Assembly (NCBI RefSeq): GCF_010560025.1
Contig: NZ_SAIY01000004.1
Location: forward strand, 248,001 to 312,000
Direction of reading: 5' to 3'
Length of the DNA: 64,000 nt
Source: Verrucosispora sioxanthis
GTDB taxonomy: Bacteria > Actinomycetota > Actinomycetes > Mycobacteriales > Micromonosporaceae
The notes under the pieces were generated by a model. The model saw only the letters and a list, made by a program, of their open reading frames with translations. It did no database searches and was not told the DNA's origin. The position numbers were made by a program, and so were the translations under genes. Of this stretch, positions 55,205 through 64,000 are shown piece after piece (within the stretch, counting starts at the first letter, position 1; each line of letters starts with the position of its first letter).

Positions 55205-56455
55205 CTACCGGTTCTCCGCGACGGCGGGTGGCGACGCGGCGAGCGACAGGCCCCGCGTCGCGATCCGCCAGCCGATCGCGTAGACCAGGGTGACCAGGCC
55301 GCAGCCGGCCAGTACGACACGCTCGTCGACGATGTCCACGACCGCGGCCACCACCAGCTGGCTGACGGAGATCGCCAGGGTCGCCAGCATCATGTCGGTG
55401 GCGAAGACGCGACCCCGTAGCCGGTCCGGCACCTCGCCCTGCAGGGCGAAGTTCGACATCACCCAGTTGCTGCCACCCGCGAAGTGCGCCACGAAGACCA
55501 GGACCAGCACCAGCGGGAACCAGGCGGCCACGGAGGTACCGAGGTAGGCCAGTCCGTACGCCGACATGGACAGGGCCAGGCCGGGCAGCAGCCAGGCGCG
55601 GTTGGTCAGCACCCGACGCATCATGATCGGACCGACCAACGCGCCGGCACCACGGACGGCGAACAGCAGGCCGGCACCGAGCGCGCCGACCCCGTACACC
55701 CCGGCGAGCAGCGGAAAGACGGTCAACACACCGTTGCCGAGACCCACCGCCGACTTGACCGTCACCAGCGCCAGCACCCGCGGACGGTGCCCGATGTAGA
55801 CCAGGGCTTCGCGGATCGCCGCCCAGGTCTGCGGCGGCTTCGCACCCCGTTCCCGGGTTGCCTGCAACGGGCGGCGGATGAGCGTGGCCAGGCCCGCGGC
55901 GATCACCAGCCCGACCGCGCCGACCCAGAAACAGGCGTACGGCCCGGCGGCCGCGCTGAGCACCCCACCGAGCGACGCGCCGACGACGGTCATCGTGCCC
56001 CACGCCGAACCGGCCACCGCGTTGCCCGCGGCCAGCTCGTCCGGATCGAGCACGTTCGGCAGCGCCGCCTGCGCCGCCGGGGAGTAGAACGCCTTCGCCA
56101 CCGCGACCACGCCGATACCGAGCAGCGCCAGCCAGGCCGTGCCGGCATCGCGTACGCCGAGCAACAGCAGGACGCCGACGAGCGCGGCGGCGTTCGAGAC
56201 GATCATGATCGTGCGCCGGTCGAAGCGGTCGGCGATGGTGCCGGTGTACGGCAGCAACAGCGCCACGATGCCGGTGTCCACGGCGAGCACCAGGGCACCC
56301 CACACCCCGCTGCCGGTCAGCTTCGGCAGCAGCACCAGCAACGGCACCATGACGAACCAGTCGGCACCGAAGACCACCAGTTCGGCCAGGAAGAGATTGC
56401 GGAAGTTCCGGTTGCGGGTGAGGACCGAGAGGGTGGACGCCACGGAGCGGACCAT
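55205..56455 (-). CDS. Major facilitator superfamily exporter
   Basis: A 416-residue membrane protein with about 12 hydrophobic segments, an N-terminal cytoplasmic helix (SVASTLSVLTRNRNFRNLF) and the loop motif GTIADRFDRRTIM typical of MFS drug exporters of the DHA3/enterobactin-exporter-like class. The central loop RRPLQATRERGAKPPQTWAAI is cytoplasmic. Substrate unknown. ATG 56455 preferred; the alternative ATG 56494 abuts a terminator hairpin. Confidence 0.88.
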   Translation of the reverse strand: MVRSVASTLSVLTRNRNFRNLFLAELVVFGADWFVMVPLLVLLPKLTGSGVWGALVLAVDTGIVALLLPYTGTIADRFDRRTIMIVSNAAALVGVLLLLGVRDAGTAWLALLGIGVVAVAKAFYSPAAQAALPNVLDPDELAAGNAVAGSAWGTMTVVGASLGGVLSAAAGPYACFWVGAVGLVIAAGLATLIRRPLQATRERGAKPPQTWAAIREALVYIGHRPRVLALVTVKSAVGLGNGVLTVFPLLAGVYGVGALGAGLLFAVRGAGALVGPIMMRRVLTNRAWLLPGLALSMSAYGLAYLGTSVAAWFPLVLVLVFVAHFAGGSNWVMSNFALQGEVPDRLRGRVFATDMMLATLAISVSQLVVAAVVDIVDERVVLAGCGLVTLVYAIGWRIATRGLSLAASPPAVAENR

Positions 56456-56494
56456 ACCCGGCCACCGTCGGTGGCCGAGTCGGAGCGCGAACAT

Positions 56495-56522
56495 CCCCGG
56501 AGGGCCCGAGGACCCTCCGGGG
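56495..56522 (-). terminator. Hairpin terminator after the RND gene
   Basis: CCCCGGAGGG and its exact complement with an 8-base loop, starting 9 bases past the RND gene stop. Confidence 0.65.
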
Positions 56523-56530
56523 ACCCCCGG

Positions 56531-59500
56531 TCACCCGTTCGGCGGGAACGGCGAGTTGCGGGTCTTCGGCAGCCGGAGCACCTCGAACTGGTCGGTGTTC
56601 TCGATCAATGCCCCGGAGGGCGCCGCCGGTACCGGCCGGCTCTCCCGCCGGCCGGTGTCCGCCGTGCCGGCACGGGCCTGCGCACCCACCGGCGTCCGGT
56701 CGGTGTCCGGCGCGGTGCCATCGGCGTCGTCGGCCTCGCCGGCACCCGGTGCACCGGCCGGGTCACCGTGGCGGCGACGTCGCCACGCCCGCACCGAGAC
56801 CTTGGTGTCCTCCACCATGGCGTACAGCGTCGGCACCAGGATCAGCGTGAGCAGGGTGGAGGTGAGCAGGCCGCCGATCACCACGATGGCCAGCGGTCGC
56901 GAGATGAAACCGCCCTCTCCGGTGAGCCCGAAGGCCATCGGCGTCAGCGCGAAGATGGTGGCGATCGCGGTCATCAGGATCGGCCGCAGCCGGTGCCGTC
57001 CACCCTCGACCACCGCCTCCCGCACACCCATGCCCTGGGCTCGGTACTGGTTGACCAGATCGAGCAGCACGATGGCGTTCGTCACCACGATGCCGACCAG
57101 CATGAGCACACCGATCAGCGCCGGCACGCTCAGTGCGGTGCCGCTGACCAGCAGCAGGGCGATCGCTCCGGTGGCCGCGAACGGAATGGAGACCAGCAGG
57201 ATGAGCGCCTGCACTACGCTGCGGAACGTCGCCATCATGATCAGGAAAACGATCGCGATCGCGGCCAGCACGGCCAGGCCCAGGTCGGCGAAGGTCTCCC
57301 GCTGCTCGGCGCTGACCCCGCCGAGGGAGAACGTGGCCCCCGGTACGTCGATCGCGTCGAGCCGACTCTGCAGCTCGGTGCTGATCGCGCCCAGGTCGGA
57401 GCCGGTGACCGTGCCGGTCACCGAGACGCTGCGCTCGCCGTCGATCCGTCGCACCTGTTGCGGGCCGGTGGTCTCGGTGACGTCGGCGATGTCGTCCAGC
57501 TTGACCCCGCCCACCGGCAGGGCCCGCAGCTCCGCCACGGTCATCGGCGGTGCCGCCGACAGGCGCAGCACCACGTCCCGGGCGGCGCCGTCGACGGTCA
57601 CCTGACCCAGCGGCGTACCCCGGAAGGACTGCGACACCAGCTGACCGACGGCGGCCTCGGTGAGCCCGGCCCGGCTGGTCGCCACGCGGTCGACCGTCAC
57701 GTCGATCCGGGGTACCCGCTCGGCCAGGGTGGTCGAGACGTCCTCGACCCCGCCGATGCCGGTCAGCGCCGTCTCGGCCTGCTTCGCGGCGGCGGCCAGC
57801 ACCTCGGGATCGGCGGCCCGGACGATGACCGCCAGTTCGTTGGCGGACGCCCCGCCCTGGCCGGCCGGGAAGGTGATCTCGCCGGCTTCGGATCCGAGCG
57901 CCGTGAACCGGTCCCGCAGCACGCCCCGCATCGCCTTCGCGTCGGTCTCTTCGCCGAGCCGCAGGGCGTAGTTGGCCACGTTGTTGCCGGCGCTGCCGGC
58001 CCAGGGTGTGTCGCCGCCACCGGCGGTGACCTGGTACGAGTCGATACCCGGAGTGTCCGCCAGCACCGCCTCGACCCGCCGGGCCGCCGCGTCGGTGCCG
58101 GCCAACCCGGTGCCGACCGGCAGTTCCTGGCGGATGTTGAGGGTGTCCTGACCGGAGTCGTCGAGGAAGTTCGTCTCCAACTGCCGGGCCAACCCGAAGG
58201 TGCCGAACAGCACCAGCAGTCCCGCCGCCAGGGTCGCCCACCGGTAGGCCCGCCGCCCGGTGGCGAACCGGATGACCGGCAGATACGCCCGCTGCAACGG
58301 GCTGCGCAGCTCGCGCTCCTCCGCCGCCCGCCGGACCGCCGCTCCGTCGGCCGCGGCGCTGACCGGCTTGAGGAACCAGTAGGCGAGCACCGGGATCACC
58401 GTCAGCGACACCAGCAGCGAGGCGAGCAGCGCCACGGTGACCGTGATCGCGAAGGGTGCGAAGAGCTGCCCGACGAAGCCACCGACCAGGGCGATGGGCG
58501 CGAAGACGGCCACCGTGGTCAACGTCGACGCGGTCACCGCACCGGCCACCTCGCGGACGGCAGTGAGAATCGCCGGCCGTTTCGGCCCCCCGTAGGTCAG
58601 GTGCCGCTTGATGTTCTCCAGCACGACGATCGAGTCGTCCACCACCCGGCCGACCGCGACCGTCAACGCGCCGAGGGTGAGCAGGTTGAGCGAGTAGTCA
58701 CCGATCCAGAGGGCGATCAGCGCCACCACCACCGACAGCGGGATGGAGACCGCGGTGACCAGTGTGGAACGCACCGACAGCAGGAACACCAGGATGACCA
58801 CCACGGCCATGATCAGACCCAGCAGGCCCTCGGTGCTCAGCGTCTTGATGGACTTCTCCACGAACGGCGCCTGGTCGAGCACGACGGTCAACTCGGCACC
58901 CGTGGCGGACCGCAGGTCGGCGAGCCGGTCGGCGACCGCGTGCGAGATCTCCACCGCGTTGCCGTCCGGGTCGGCGGTGACCGCGATGCCGAGGCTCTCC
59001 CGGCCGTTGGTACGGGTGATGGCGGTGGCCGGGGCGAGTTGCTCCTCGACCGTGGCGACGTCACCGAGGCGGACCGGTCCGGCCTTCTTGACCGGCGGAG
59101 CGACGATCACGTCCCGCAGCTCGTCCAGGGTGGTCAGCGGGGCGCCCACCTGCACCGGCAGGGTGCGCTGGCCGTCCAGCACGGCACCGGCGGGCACCGC
59201 CACGCCGTTGGCCTGCAACGCCGTGCCGATCGCGGTCGGCTGCACCTTCGCCTTCGCCAGCTTCGCCGGATCCGGAGTGATCACCACCAGTTCGTCCCGG
59301 ACTCCGGTCAGCTCGACACCGCGTACGCCGTCGATCGCTGCCAGTTCCGGCACCACGGTGTCCCGTAGCTTGCCGGCGAGGATCCGCTCGTCGTCGTCGC
59401 CGGACGCGGCCAGCACCACCGCCGGCAGGTCGTCGGTGCTGCCCGCGATCACCTGCGGGTCGACGCCCTCCGGCAGGCTGGTCCGGTTGATCGCGGTCTG

Positions 59501-59827
59501 CATCCTGCTGACCATGTCGTCGAGTTCGGTACCGAACTCGTACTGCACCTGGATGGTGGTCAGGCCCTCGCGGGAGGTCGAGATGACCGAGTCGAGACCG
59601 GAGATGCCGCGCAGGCTGTCCTCGATCGGCTCGGCGACCTCGGACTCGACGACCTCCGGTGCGGCACCGGGGTACTGGGCCACGATGAATGCGGCGGGGA
59701 ACTCCAGTGACGGTAGGAGTTGCTGCTTCAGTGATGGCACGGCGTACGCACCGAAGGCCGTGGTCACCACCGCGATGAGGGCTACCAGCCCTCGGTTGGC
59801 GAGGCTGAATCTGGCGAGCAGCGACAT
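56531..59827 (-). CDS. RND-family (AcrB/SwrC-like) efflux permease
   Basis: A protein of about 1,098 residues with the duplicated RND layout: membrane helix 1 (LVALIAVVTTAFGAYAVP), large porter loop, helices 2-6 with the charged helix 4 motif GRVVDDSIVVLENI carrying the proton-relay Asp pair, then helix 7, a second porter loop and helices 8-12 (VLMLVGIVVTNAIVLLDLVN). It ends in a long Pro/Ala/Asp-rich tail. In this family Gram-positive members export lipids or peptides without an outer-membrane channel. ATG 59827 has AGGAG about 12 bases upstream. No membrane-fusion protein gene is adjacent. A terminator follows. Confidence 0.92.
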   Translation of the reverse strand: MSLLARFSLANRGLVALIAVVTTAFGAYAVPSLKQQLLPSLEFPAAFIVAQYPGAAPEVVESEVAEPIEDSLRGISGLDSVISTSREGLTTIQVQYEFGTELDDMVSRMQTAINRTSLPEGVDPQVIAGSTDDLPAVVLAASGDDDERILAGKLRDTVVPELAAIDGVRGVELTGVRDELVVITPDPAKLAKAKVQPTAIGTALQANGVAVPAGAVLDGQRTLPVQVGAPLTTLDELRDVIVAPPVKKAGPVRLGDVATVEEQLAPATAITRTNGRESLGIAVTADPDGNAVEISHAVADRLADLRSATGAELTVVLDQAPFVEKSIKTLSTEGLLGLIMAVVVILVFLLSVRSTLVTAVSIPLSVVVALIALWIGDYSLNLLTLGALTVAVGRVVDDSIVVLENIKRHLTYGGPKRPAILTAVREVAGAVTASTLTTVAVFAPIALVGGFVGQLFAPFAITVTVALLASLLVSLTVIPVLAYWFLKPVSAAADGAAVRRAAEERELRSPLQRAYLPVIRFATGRRAYRWATLAAGLLVLFGTFGLARQLETNFLDDSGQDTLNIRQELPVGTGLAGTDAAARRVEAVLADTPGIDSYQVTAGGGDTPWAGSAGNNVANYALRLGEETDAKAMRGVLRDRFTALGSEAGEITFPAGQGGASANELAVIVRAADPEVLAAAAKQAETALTGIGGVEDVSTTLAERVPRIDVTVDRVATSRAGLTEAAVGQLVSQSFRGTPLGQVTVDGAARDVVLRLSAAPPMTVAELRALPVGGVKLDDIADVTETTGPQQVRRIDGERSVSVTGTVTGSDLGAISTELQSRLDAIDVPGATFSLGGVSAEQRETFADLGLAVLAAIAIVFLIMMATFRSVVQALILLVSIPFAATGAIALLLVSGTALSVPALIGVLMLVGIVVTNAIVLLDLVNQYRAQGMGVREAVVEGGRHRLRPILMTAIATIFALTPMAFGLTGEGGFISRPLAIVVIGGLLTSTLLTLILVPTLYAMVEDTKVSVRAWRRRRHGDPAGAPGAGEADDADGTAPDTDRTPVGAQARAGTADTGRRESRPVPAAPSGALIENTDQFEVLRLPKTRNSPFPPNG

Positions 59828-60032
59828 CGCGAGGCTCACTCCTGAGGGAGACGGTCGAGGGGTACGAGCAGTGTGCCCGACCCGGTCGGTCTGCCGATCT
59901 CCGGGGCGGGCGGGGATCACGCCGACGGCAGCACCGGCTCGGCGCCGCCATCACCAGGTACTCCGCGCGCTGTCGAGCTGACTGCACCGGCGGATCGCCG
60001 TTGTCCCTCTCCGCCGGCGGGAGGTGCCGGGG

Positions 60033-61082
60033 TCAGGCGAGGTCGAGGGAGCGGGCGGCGACGAGCGGATCGTTGGCGATGGTGACGGGGGCGGGAGCGG
60101 TCGAGATGGCCCACTCCGGATCCTTCAGACCGTGCCCGGTGACCGTGCAGACCACCGTCGCCCCGGCCGGCACCCGGCCGGCGGCGGCCTGCTGGAGCAG
60201 GCCGGCGACGCTCGCCGCGCTGCCCAGTTCCACGAAGACACCGACCTCCCGGGCCAGCAGCCGGTACGCCGCCAGGATCTCCCGGTCGGTGACCGCCTCG
60301 ATCAGGCCCCCGGAGGTGTCCCGCGCGTCCAGGGCCTTCGTCCAACTCGCGGGGTTGCCGATCCGGATGGCCGTGGCGATGGTGGACGGCTCGGCCACCA
60401 CCTGCCCGGTCACGATCGGCGCCGCCCCAGCCGCCTGGAAGCCGTACATCTTCGGTAGCCGGCTGGCGTTGCCGGCGTCATGGTCCTCCGCGTAACCCAT
60501 CCAGTAGGCGGAGATGTTGCCGGCGTTGCCCACCGGCAGGCAGTGGATGTCGGGCGCGTCGCCGAGCGCCTCGACGATCTCGAAGGCGGCCGTCTTCTGG
60601 CCGTGCAGCCGGTCGATGTTCACCGAGTTGACGAGTGCGACCGGGTAGTCCTGGGCGAGCTTGGCGGCCAGCGCCAGACAGTCGTCGAAGTTGCCGTCGA
60701 CCTGGAGCAGCTTGGCGCCGTGCACGAGCGCCTGCGCCAGCTTGCCCAGCGCGATCTTGCCCTGCGGCACCAGCACGGCGCAGGTCATCCCGGCCCGGGC
60801 CGCGTACGCGGCGGCGGAGGCGGAGGTGTTACCGGTGGAGGCGCAGATGATCGCCTTGTTGCCGGCCTCGACCGCCTTGGAGACGGCCATCGTCATGCCC
60901 CGGTCCTTGAAGGAGCCGGTCGGGTTGGCACCCTCCACCTTGAGGTACACGTCGCAGCCGAGCCGGGCGGAGAGCACCGGCGCCGGCAGCAGCGGAGTGT
61001 TCCCCTCGTGCAGGGTGACCACCGGCGTGGCCTCGGTGACCGGCAACCGATCCCGGTAGGCGTCGATCAGACCACGCCACAT
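60033..61082 (-). CDS. thrC: Threonine synthase
   Basis: A 349-residue PLP enzyme converting O-phosphohomoserine to threonine. PLP lysine is Lys59 in [11 protein letters not shown]; the phosphate-binding loop is in [15 protein letters not shown]. Short form typical of actinobacteria. ATG 61082 has AGGAG 9 bases upstream; a GTG at 61121 overlaps the hom stop but lacks a site. Second gene of the hom-thrC pair. Confidence 0.95.
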   Translation of the reverse strand: MWRGLIDAYRDRLPVTEATPVVTLHEGNTPLLPAPVLSARLGCDVYLKVEGANPTGSFKDRGMTMAVSKAVEAGNKAIICASTGNTSASAAAYAARAGMTCAVLVPQGKIALGKLAQALVHGAKLLQVDGNFDDCLALAAKLAQDYPVALVNSVNIDRLHGQKTAAFEIVEALGDAPDIHCLPVGNAGNISAYWMGYAEDHDAGNASRLPKMYGFQAAGAAPIVTGQVVAEPSTIATAIRIGNPASWTKALDARDTSGGLIEAVTDREILAAYRLLAREVGVFVELGSAASVAGLLQQAAAGRVPAGATVVCTVTGHGLKDPEWAISTAPAPVTIANDPLVAARSLDLA

Positions 61083-61117
61083 CACGCTCTCCTCGCCTCC
61101 GCGATTGACCCGGGCGC

Positions 61118-62440
61118 TCACAGCCCGCCCTCGACCCGCAGCACGCTCGCCACCGCCCGGACGATGTCCAGCCCACGCAGTTCCCGCACGGTCGCCGCGA
61201 GCGCCGCGTCCGGCGCGACATGGGTCACGATGACCAGGACGGCGTCACCGGCCGCCCCGGCGGCACCGGCGGCCGGCACCTGACGGACGGTGGCGATCGA
61301 GACGTCGTGCCGGGCGAACACCCCGGCCACCGACTCCAGCACACCGGGCCGGTCGGCCACGTCGAGGCTGATGTGGTAGCGGGTGAGCGCCTCACCCATC
61401 GGCCGCACCGGCAGGTCGGCGTACGCGGACTCGCTGGCCGCGCGGACCCCGGCGAGCCGGTTGCGGGCCACCGCCACCACGTCGCCGAGCACCGCGCTGG
61501 CGGTCGGCGCCCCACCGGCACCGCGTCCGTAGAACATCAACTGCCCGGCCGCCTCGGCCTCGACGAAGACCGCGTTGAACGCGTCGCCGACGCTGGCCAG
61601 GGGGTGGGTGACCGGGATCATCGCCGGGTGCACCCGGACGCTCACCGTCTCCCGGCCCTGCCCGTCGGCACCACGCGCGGCGATGCAGAGGAGTTTGATC
61701 GTGCAGCCCATCGCCTTGGCGCTGGCCACGTCCGCGGCGGTGACCTCGGTGATGCCCTCGCGGTGCACGTCGGCGGCGGCGACCCGGCTGTGGAAGGCCA
61801 GCGAGGCGAGGATGGCCGCCTTGGCGGCGGCGTCGAAGCCCTCCACGTCGGCCGTGGGGTCGGCCTCGGCGTACCCCAGCTCGGTCGCCTCCTCCAGCGC
61901 CTCGGCGAACCCGGCACCGGTGGCGTGCATCGCGGAGAGGATGAAGTTGGTGGTGCCGTTGACGATGCCGGTGACCCGGGTGATGCGGTCACCGTGCAGC
62001 GACTCCCGCAGCGGTCGCAGCAGCGGGATGGCCCCGGCCACGGACGCCTCGTAGTAGAGGTCGCCGCCGCCCTCCGCCGCCGCGTCGTGCAGGGCACCGC
62101 CGTCCTCGGCGAGCAACGCCTTGTTGGCGGTGACCACGCTCTTGCCGGCCCGCAACGCCTCCACCAGCCAGCCGCGCGCCGGCTCGATGCCACCGACCAC
62201 CTCGACCACCACGTCGACGTCGTCCCGCTTGATCAGCCCGAGCGCGTCGGTGGTGAACAGGGCCGGGTCGACGGGAAGGTCGCCGCGGTCGCGCCCGATC
62301 CGGCGTACGGCGATGCCGGCGATCTCCAACGGAGCACCGACGCGGGCGGCGAGGTCCGCCGACTGCTCGTGCAGCAGCCGGACCACCTCGGCACCGACGG
62401 TGCCGCAGCCGAGCAGGGCGAGGCGTACAGGTGACGTCAT
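61118..62440 (-). CDS. hom: Homoserine dehydrogenase
   Basis: A 440-residue NAD(P)-dependent enzyme reducing aspartate semialdehyde to homoserine. Rossmann motif [11 protein letters not shown] at residues 8-18, catalytic region with [15 protein letters not shown] and [20 protein letters not shown] (in pieces), and a C-terminal ACT domain ([28 protein letters not shown] in pieces, about residues 350-435) that makes the enzyme threonine-sensitive in this family. Overlaps lysA by four bases. Confidence 0.96.
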   Translation of the reverse strand: MTSPVRLALLGCGTVGAEVVRLLHEQSADLAARVGAPLEIAGIAVRRIGRDRGDLPVDPALFTTDALGLIKRDDVDVVVEVVGGIEPARGWLVEALRAGKSVVTANKALLAEDGGALHDAAAEGGGDLYYEASVAGAIPLLRPLRESLHGDRITRVTGIVNGTTNFILSAMHATGAGFAEALEEATELGYAEADPTADVEGFDAAAKAAILASLAFHSRVAAADVHREGITEVTAADVASAKAMGCTIKLLCIAARGADGQGRETVSVRVHPAMIPVTHPLASVGDAFNAVFVEAEAAGQLMFYGRGAGGAPTASAVLGDVVAVARNRLAGVRAASESAYADLPVRPMGEALTRYHISLDVADRPGVLESVAGVFARHDVSIATVRQVPAAGAAGAAGDAVLVIVTHVAPDAALAATVRELRGLDIVRAVASVLRVEGGL

Positions 62441-63822
62441 CCCACATCCAAAGCGAGCAGGTCCTCTTCGGTCTCCGGTCGAACGATCAGCCGGGCCCGG
62501 CCGTTGCGCACCGCGACCACGCCGGGGCGGGGCACGTGGTTGTAGTTGCTGGCCATGCTGCGGCAGTACGCGCCCGTGCCGGGCACCGCGACAAGATCTC
62601 CGGGCTGCACGTCGGCGGGCAGGAATTCATCCTTCACCACGATGTCCCCGGACTCACAGTGCTTTCCCACCACGCGGGCGAGCATCGGCCCGGCGGCGCT
62701 CGCCCGAGAGGCCAGGGTCGCCGAGTACGACGCGTCGTACAGGGCGGTCCGGATGTTGTCGCTCATCCCGCCGTCGACGCTGACGTACGTCCGGATGCCG
62801 TCGACATCCTTGACCGTACCCACCGCGTAGAGGGTGAACACGGCCGGGCCGACGATCGCCCGGCCCGGCTCGATGGACAGGTGCGGGGTGGCCAGCCGCT
62901 CCGCCGCGCACTCCGAGTCCACGATCTTGCGTAGCCGCTTGGCCAGGTCGTGCGGGGCGGCGGGATCGTCCTGCGAGGTGTATGCGATGCCGAAACCACC
63001 GCCGAGGTCCAGCTCGGGCAGTTCGACGCCGCGGGCGTCGCGGATCTGCGCCTGCAGGGCCAGCACCCGACGGGCGGAGACCTCGAAGCCGCTGGTGTCG
63101 AAGATCTGCGAGCCGATGTGCGAGTGCAGGCCACGCAGCTCCAGCACGTCCTCGTCGAGCACGCGCAGCGCCGCCGTCAGGGCCGCCCCACCCGCGAGGG
63201 AGAAGCCGAACTTCTGGTCCTCGTGGGCGGTGGCGATGAACTCGTGGGTGTGCGCCTCCACCCCGACGGTGACCCGGATCAGCACCCGGGGCCGTACGCC
63301 GCGTTCGCGGGCCAACGCGGTGAGCCGCTCGATCTCGTGGAACGAGTCGACGATGATCCTGCCCACGCCGACGTCGAGGGCCCGGGTCAGCTCGGCCACC
63401 GACTTGTTGTTGCCGTGGAAGCCGATCCGTTCCGGCGGCATCCCGCCGGCCAGCGCCACGGCCAGTTCCCCGCCGCTGCACACGTCGAGGAACATGCCTT
63501 CCTCGGCGATCATCCGGACCACCGCCCGGCAGAGGAAGGCCTTGCCGGCGTAGTAGATGTCCTCGTCCGGGAAGGCCGCCTGGAAGTCCCGGCAGCGCGA
63601 GCGGAGGTCGTCCTCGTCGAGCACGTACACCGGGGTGCCGAACTCGGCGGCGATGTCGCGTACGCCCAGGCCCGCGACGGTGAGCGCGCCGTCGGTGCCG
63701 CGCGTCACGTGGCGCGGCCACAACTGCGGCACCAGGGCGTTGACGTCGTCCGGGGTACGCAGCCAGGCCGGCCCCCGGTTGCCGATGTCGCCGTGCAGCG
63801 CGCCCGCCTCGTGCGCCCGCAT
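62437..63822 (-). CDS. lysA: Diaminopimelate decarboxylase
   Basis: A 461-residue fold-type III PLP enzyme that makes lysine. PLP lysine is Lys94 in YYAGKAFLCR; EPGRAIVGPA and CESGDIV, with the active-site Cys from the partner subunit, are present. ATG 63822 has AGGGAGG upstream. First gene of lysA-hom-thrC, 58 bases downstream of argS; the leader contains the dispersed repeat at 63839-63877. Confidence 0.96.
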   Translation of the reverse strand: MRAHEAGALHGDIGNRGPAWLRTPDDVNALVPQLWPRHVTRGTDGALTVAGLGVRDIAAEFGTPVYVLDEDDLRSRCRDFQAAFPDEDIYYAGKAFLCRAVVRMIAEEGMFLDVCSGGELAVALAGGMPPERIGFHGNNKSVAELTRALDVGVGRIIVDSFHEIERLTALARERGVRPRVLIRVTVGVEAHTHEFIATAHEDQKFGFSLAGGAALTAALRVLDEDVLELRGLHSHIGSQIFDTSGFEVSARRVLALQAQIRDARGVELPELDLGGGFGIAYTSQDDPAAPHDLAKRLRKIVDSECAAERLATPHLSIEPGRAIVGPAVFTLYAVGTVKDVDGIRTYVSVDGGMSDNIRTALYDASYSATLASRASAAGPMLARVVGKHCESGDIVVKDEFLPADVQPGDLVAVPGTGAYCRSMASNYNHVPRPGVVAVRNGRARLIVRPETEEDLLALDVG

Positions 63823-63838
63823 CAGTGCCTCCCTGGAT

Positions 63839-63877
63839 TCGCGACCGCGGGACCCGCGGCCTCACTTCTCGCGCTCA
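63839..63877. repeat. Dispersed repeat copy in the lysA leader
   Basis: 39 bases matching 16336-16374 at 30 positions. Here the centre is a near-perfect palindrome CCGCGGGACCCGCGG (63846-63860), between the argS stop and the lysA ribosome binding site. Confidence 0.6.
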
Positions 63878-63880
63878 CGA

Positions 63881-64000
63881 CTACATCCGCTCCGGCGCCG
63901 AGACGCCGAGCAGACGCAGCCCGTTGGCGATGACCACCCGGGTCGCGTCGTTGAGCCAGAGTCGCGCCCGGTGCAGGTCGGTGACGGCCTCGTCGCCCCG
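63881..64000 (-). CDS. argS: Arginyl-tRNA synthetase, C-terminal 39 residues only
   Basis: The minus strand entering from the right edge encodes [20 protein letters not shown], then [19 protein letters not shown] and a stop at 63881-63883. This is the anticodon-binding C-terminus of ArgS, including the usual LGVSAPERM end. The gene continues beyond the window. argS-lysA-hom order is common in actinobacteria. Confidence 0.88.
   Translation of the reverse strand, partial: RGDEAVTDLHRARLWLNDATRVVIANGLRLLGVSAPERM

Noticed and set aside
55484..59368. Open frame of about 1,290 codons on the plus strand
   Set aside because: It is the antisense shadow of the MFS and RND genes: GC-rich codon structure keeps the opposite frame open, and the translation is Arg/Gly/Asp/His-rich without domains.

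Overview
This is a very GC-rich window (about 70 percent G+C by eye) with near-universal G/C in third codon positions, frequent GTG starts, a TTG start, no transfer RNA or insertion sequence that I can see, and a gene order typical of an actinobacterial chromosome core. The proteins (FilP/Scy-like coiled coils, mismatch endonuclease NucS, MurA with Asp in place of the catalytic Cys, XRE plus DUF397 pair, UncI/AtpZ-headed atp operon, many leaderless starts) point to a mycelial actinomycete; Micromonosporaceae (Micromonospora-like) is my best guess, by recognition rather than by any search.

Layout. 1-7.4 kb: thioredoxin-like protein, isobutyryl-CoA mutase large subunit (icmA), Asp23-like protein, meaB, acetyl-CoA acetyltransferase, methyl/ethylmalonyl-CoA epimerase and crotonyl-CoA carboxylase/reductase. 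7.6-11.3 kb: two paralogous DivIVA-type coiled-coil proteins. 11.3-15.5 kb: small regulators (XRE/DUF397), AI-2E-type permease, hydrolase. 15.5-29.9 kb: a double-module 3-hydroxyacyl-CoA dehydrogenase, a frameshifted hydrolase, FHA protein, aldehyde dehydrogenase, nucS, ethylmalonyl-CoA mutase (meaA), an ABC exporter, 3-hydroxybutyryl-CoA dehydrogenase, murA, cobalamin adenosyltransferase, VOC protein. 29.9-31.5 kb: a transglycosylase-like gene set in repeat-rich noncoding DNA. 31.5-42.6 kb: DUF2550, atpC, an LCP ligase gene, then the atp operon and glyA, all on the minus strand. 42.6-54 kb: SDR/DUF2867 protein, class A PBP, tyrosine phosphatase, sua5, prmC, a TPR-GGDEF cyclase, prfA, rpmE, rho. 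54-64 kb: thrB, an MFS exporter, an RND exporter, thrC, hom, lysA and the end of argS.

How it works together. The acyl-CoA genes form the first part of the ethylmalonyl-CoA route (thiolase, 3-hydroxybutyryl-CoA dehydrogenase, crotonyl-CoA carboxylase/reductase, ethylmalonyl-CoA/methylmalonyl-CoA epimerase, ethylmalonyl-CoA mutase), joined to butyryl/isobutyryl-CoA interconversion by icmA and served by a mutase chaperone (MeaB) and a PduO-type adenosyltransferase that makes adenosylcobalamin. They are scattered over 27 kb in several transcription units, but I find one 17-base motif, consensus CCTTAGCNAYCGTTCAG, at six of their promoters and at no other promoter in the window. I regard this dispersed regulon, with its unknown regulator, as the main discovery. 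Other points: atpC is uncoupled from the atp operon by an LCP gene, a terminator and its own promoter; rho and one hydrolase carry single-base frameshifts; and several short palindromic or repeated elements lie in the 29.9-31.5 kb gap, in the linker of the double dehydrogenase and in the lysA leader.
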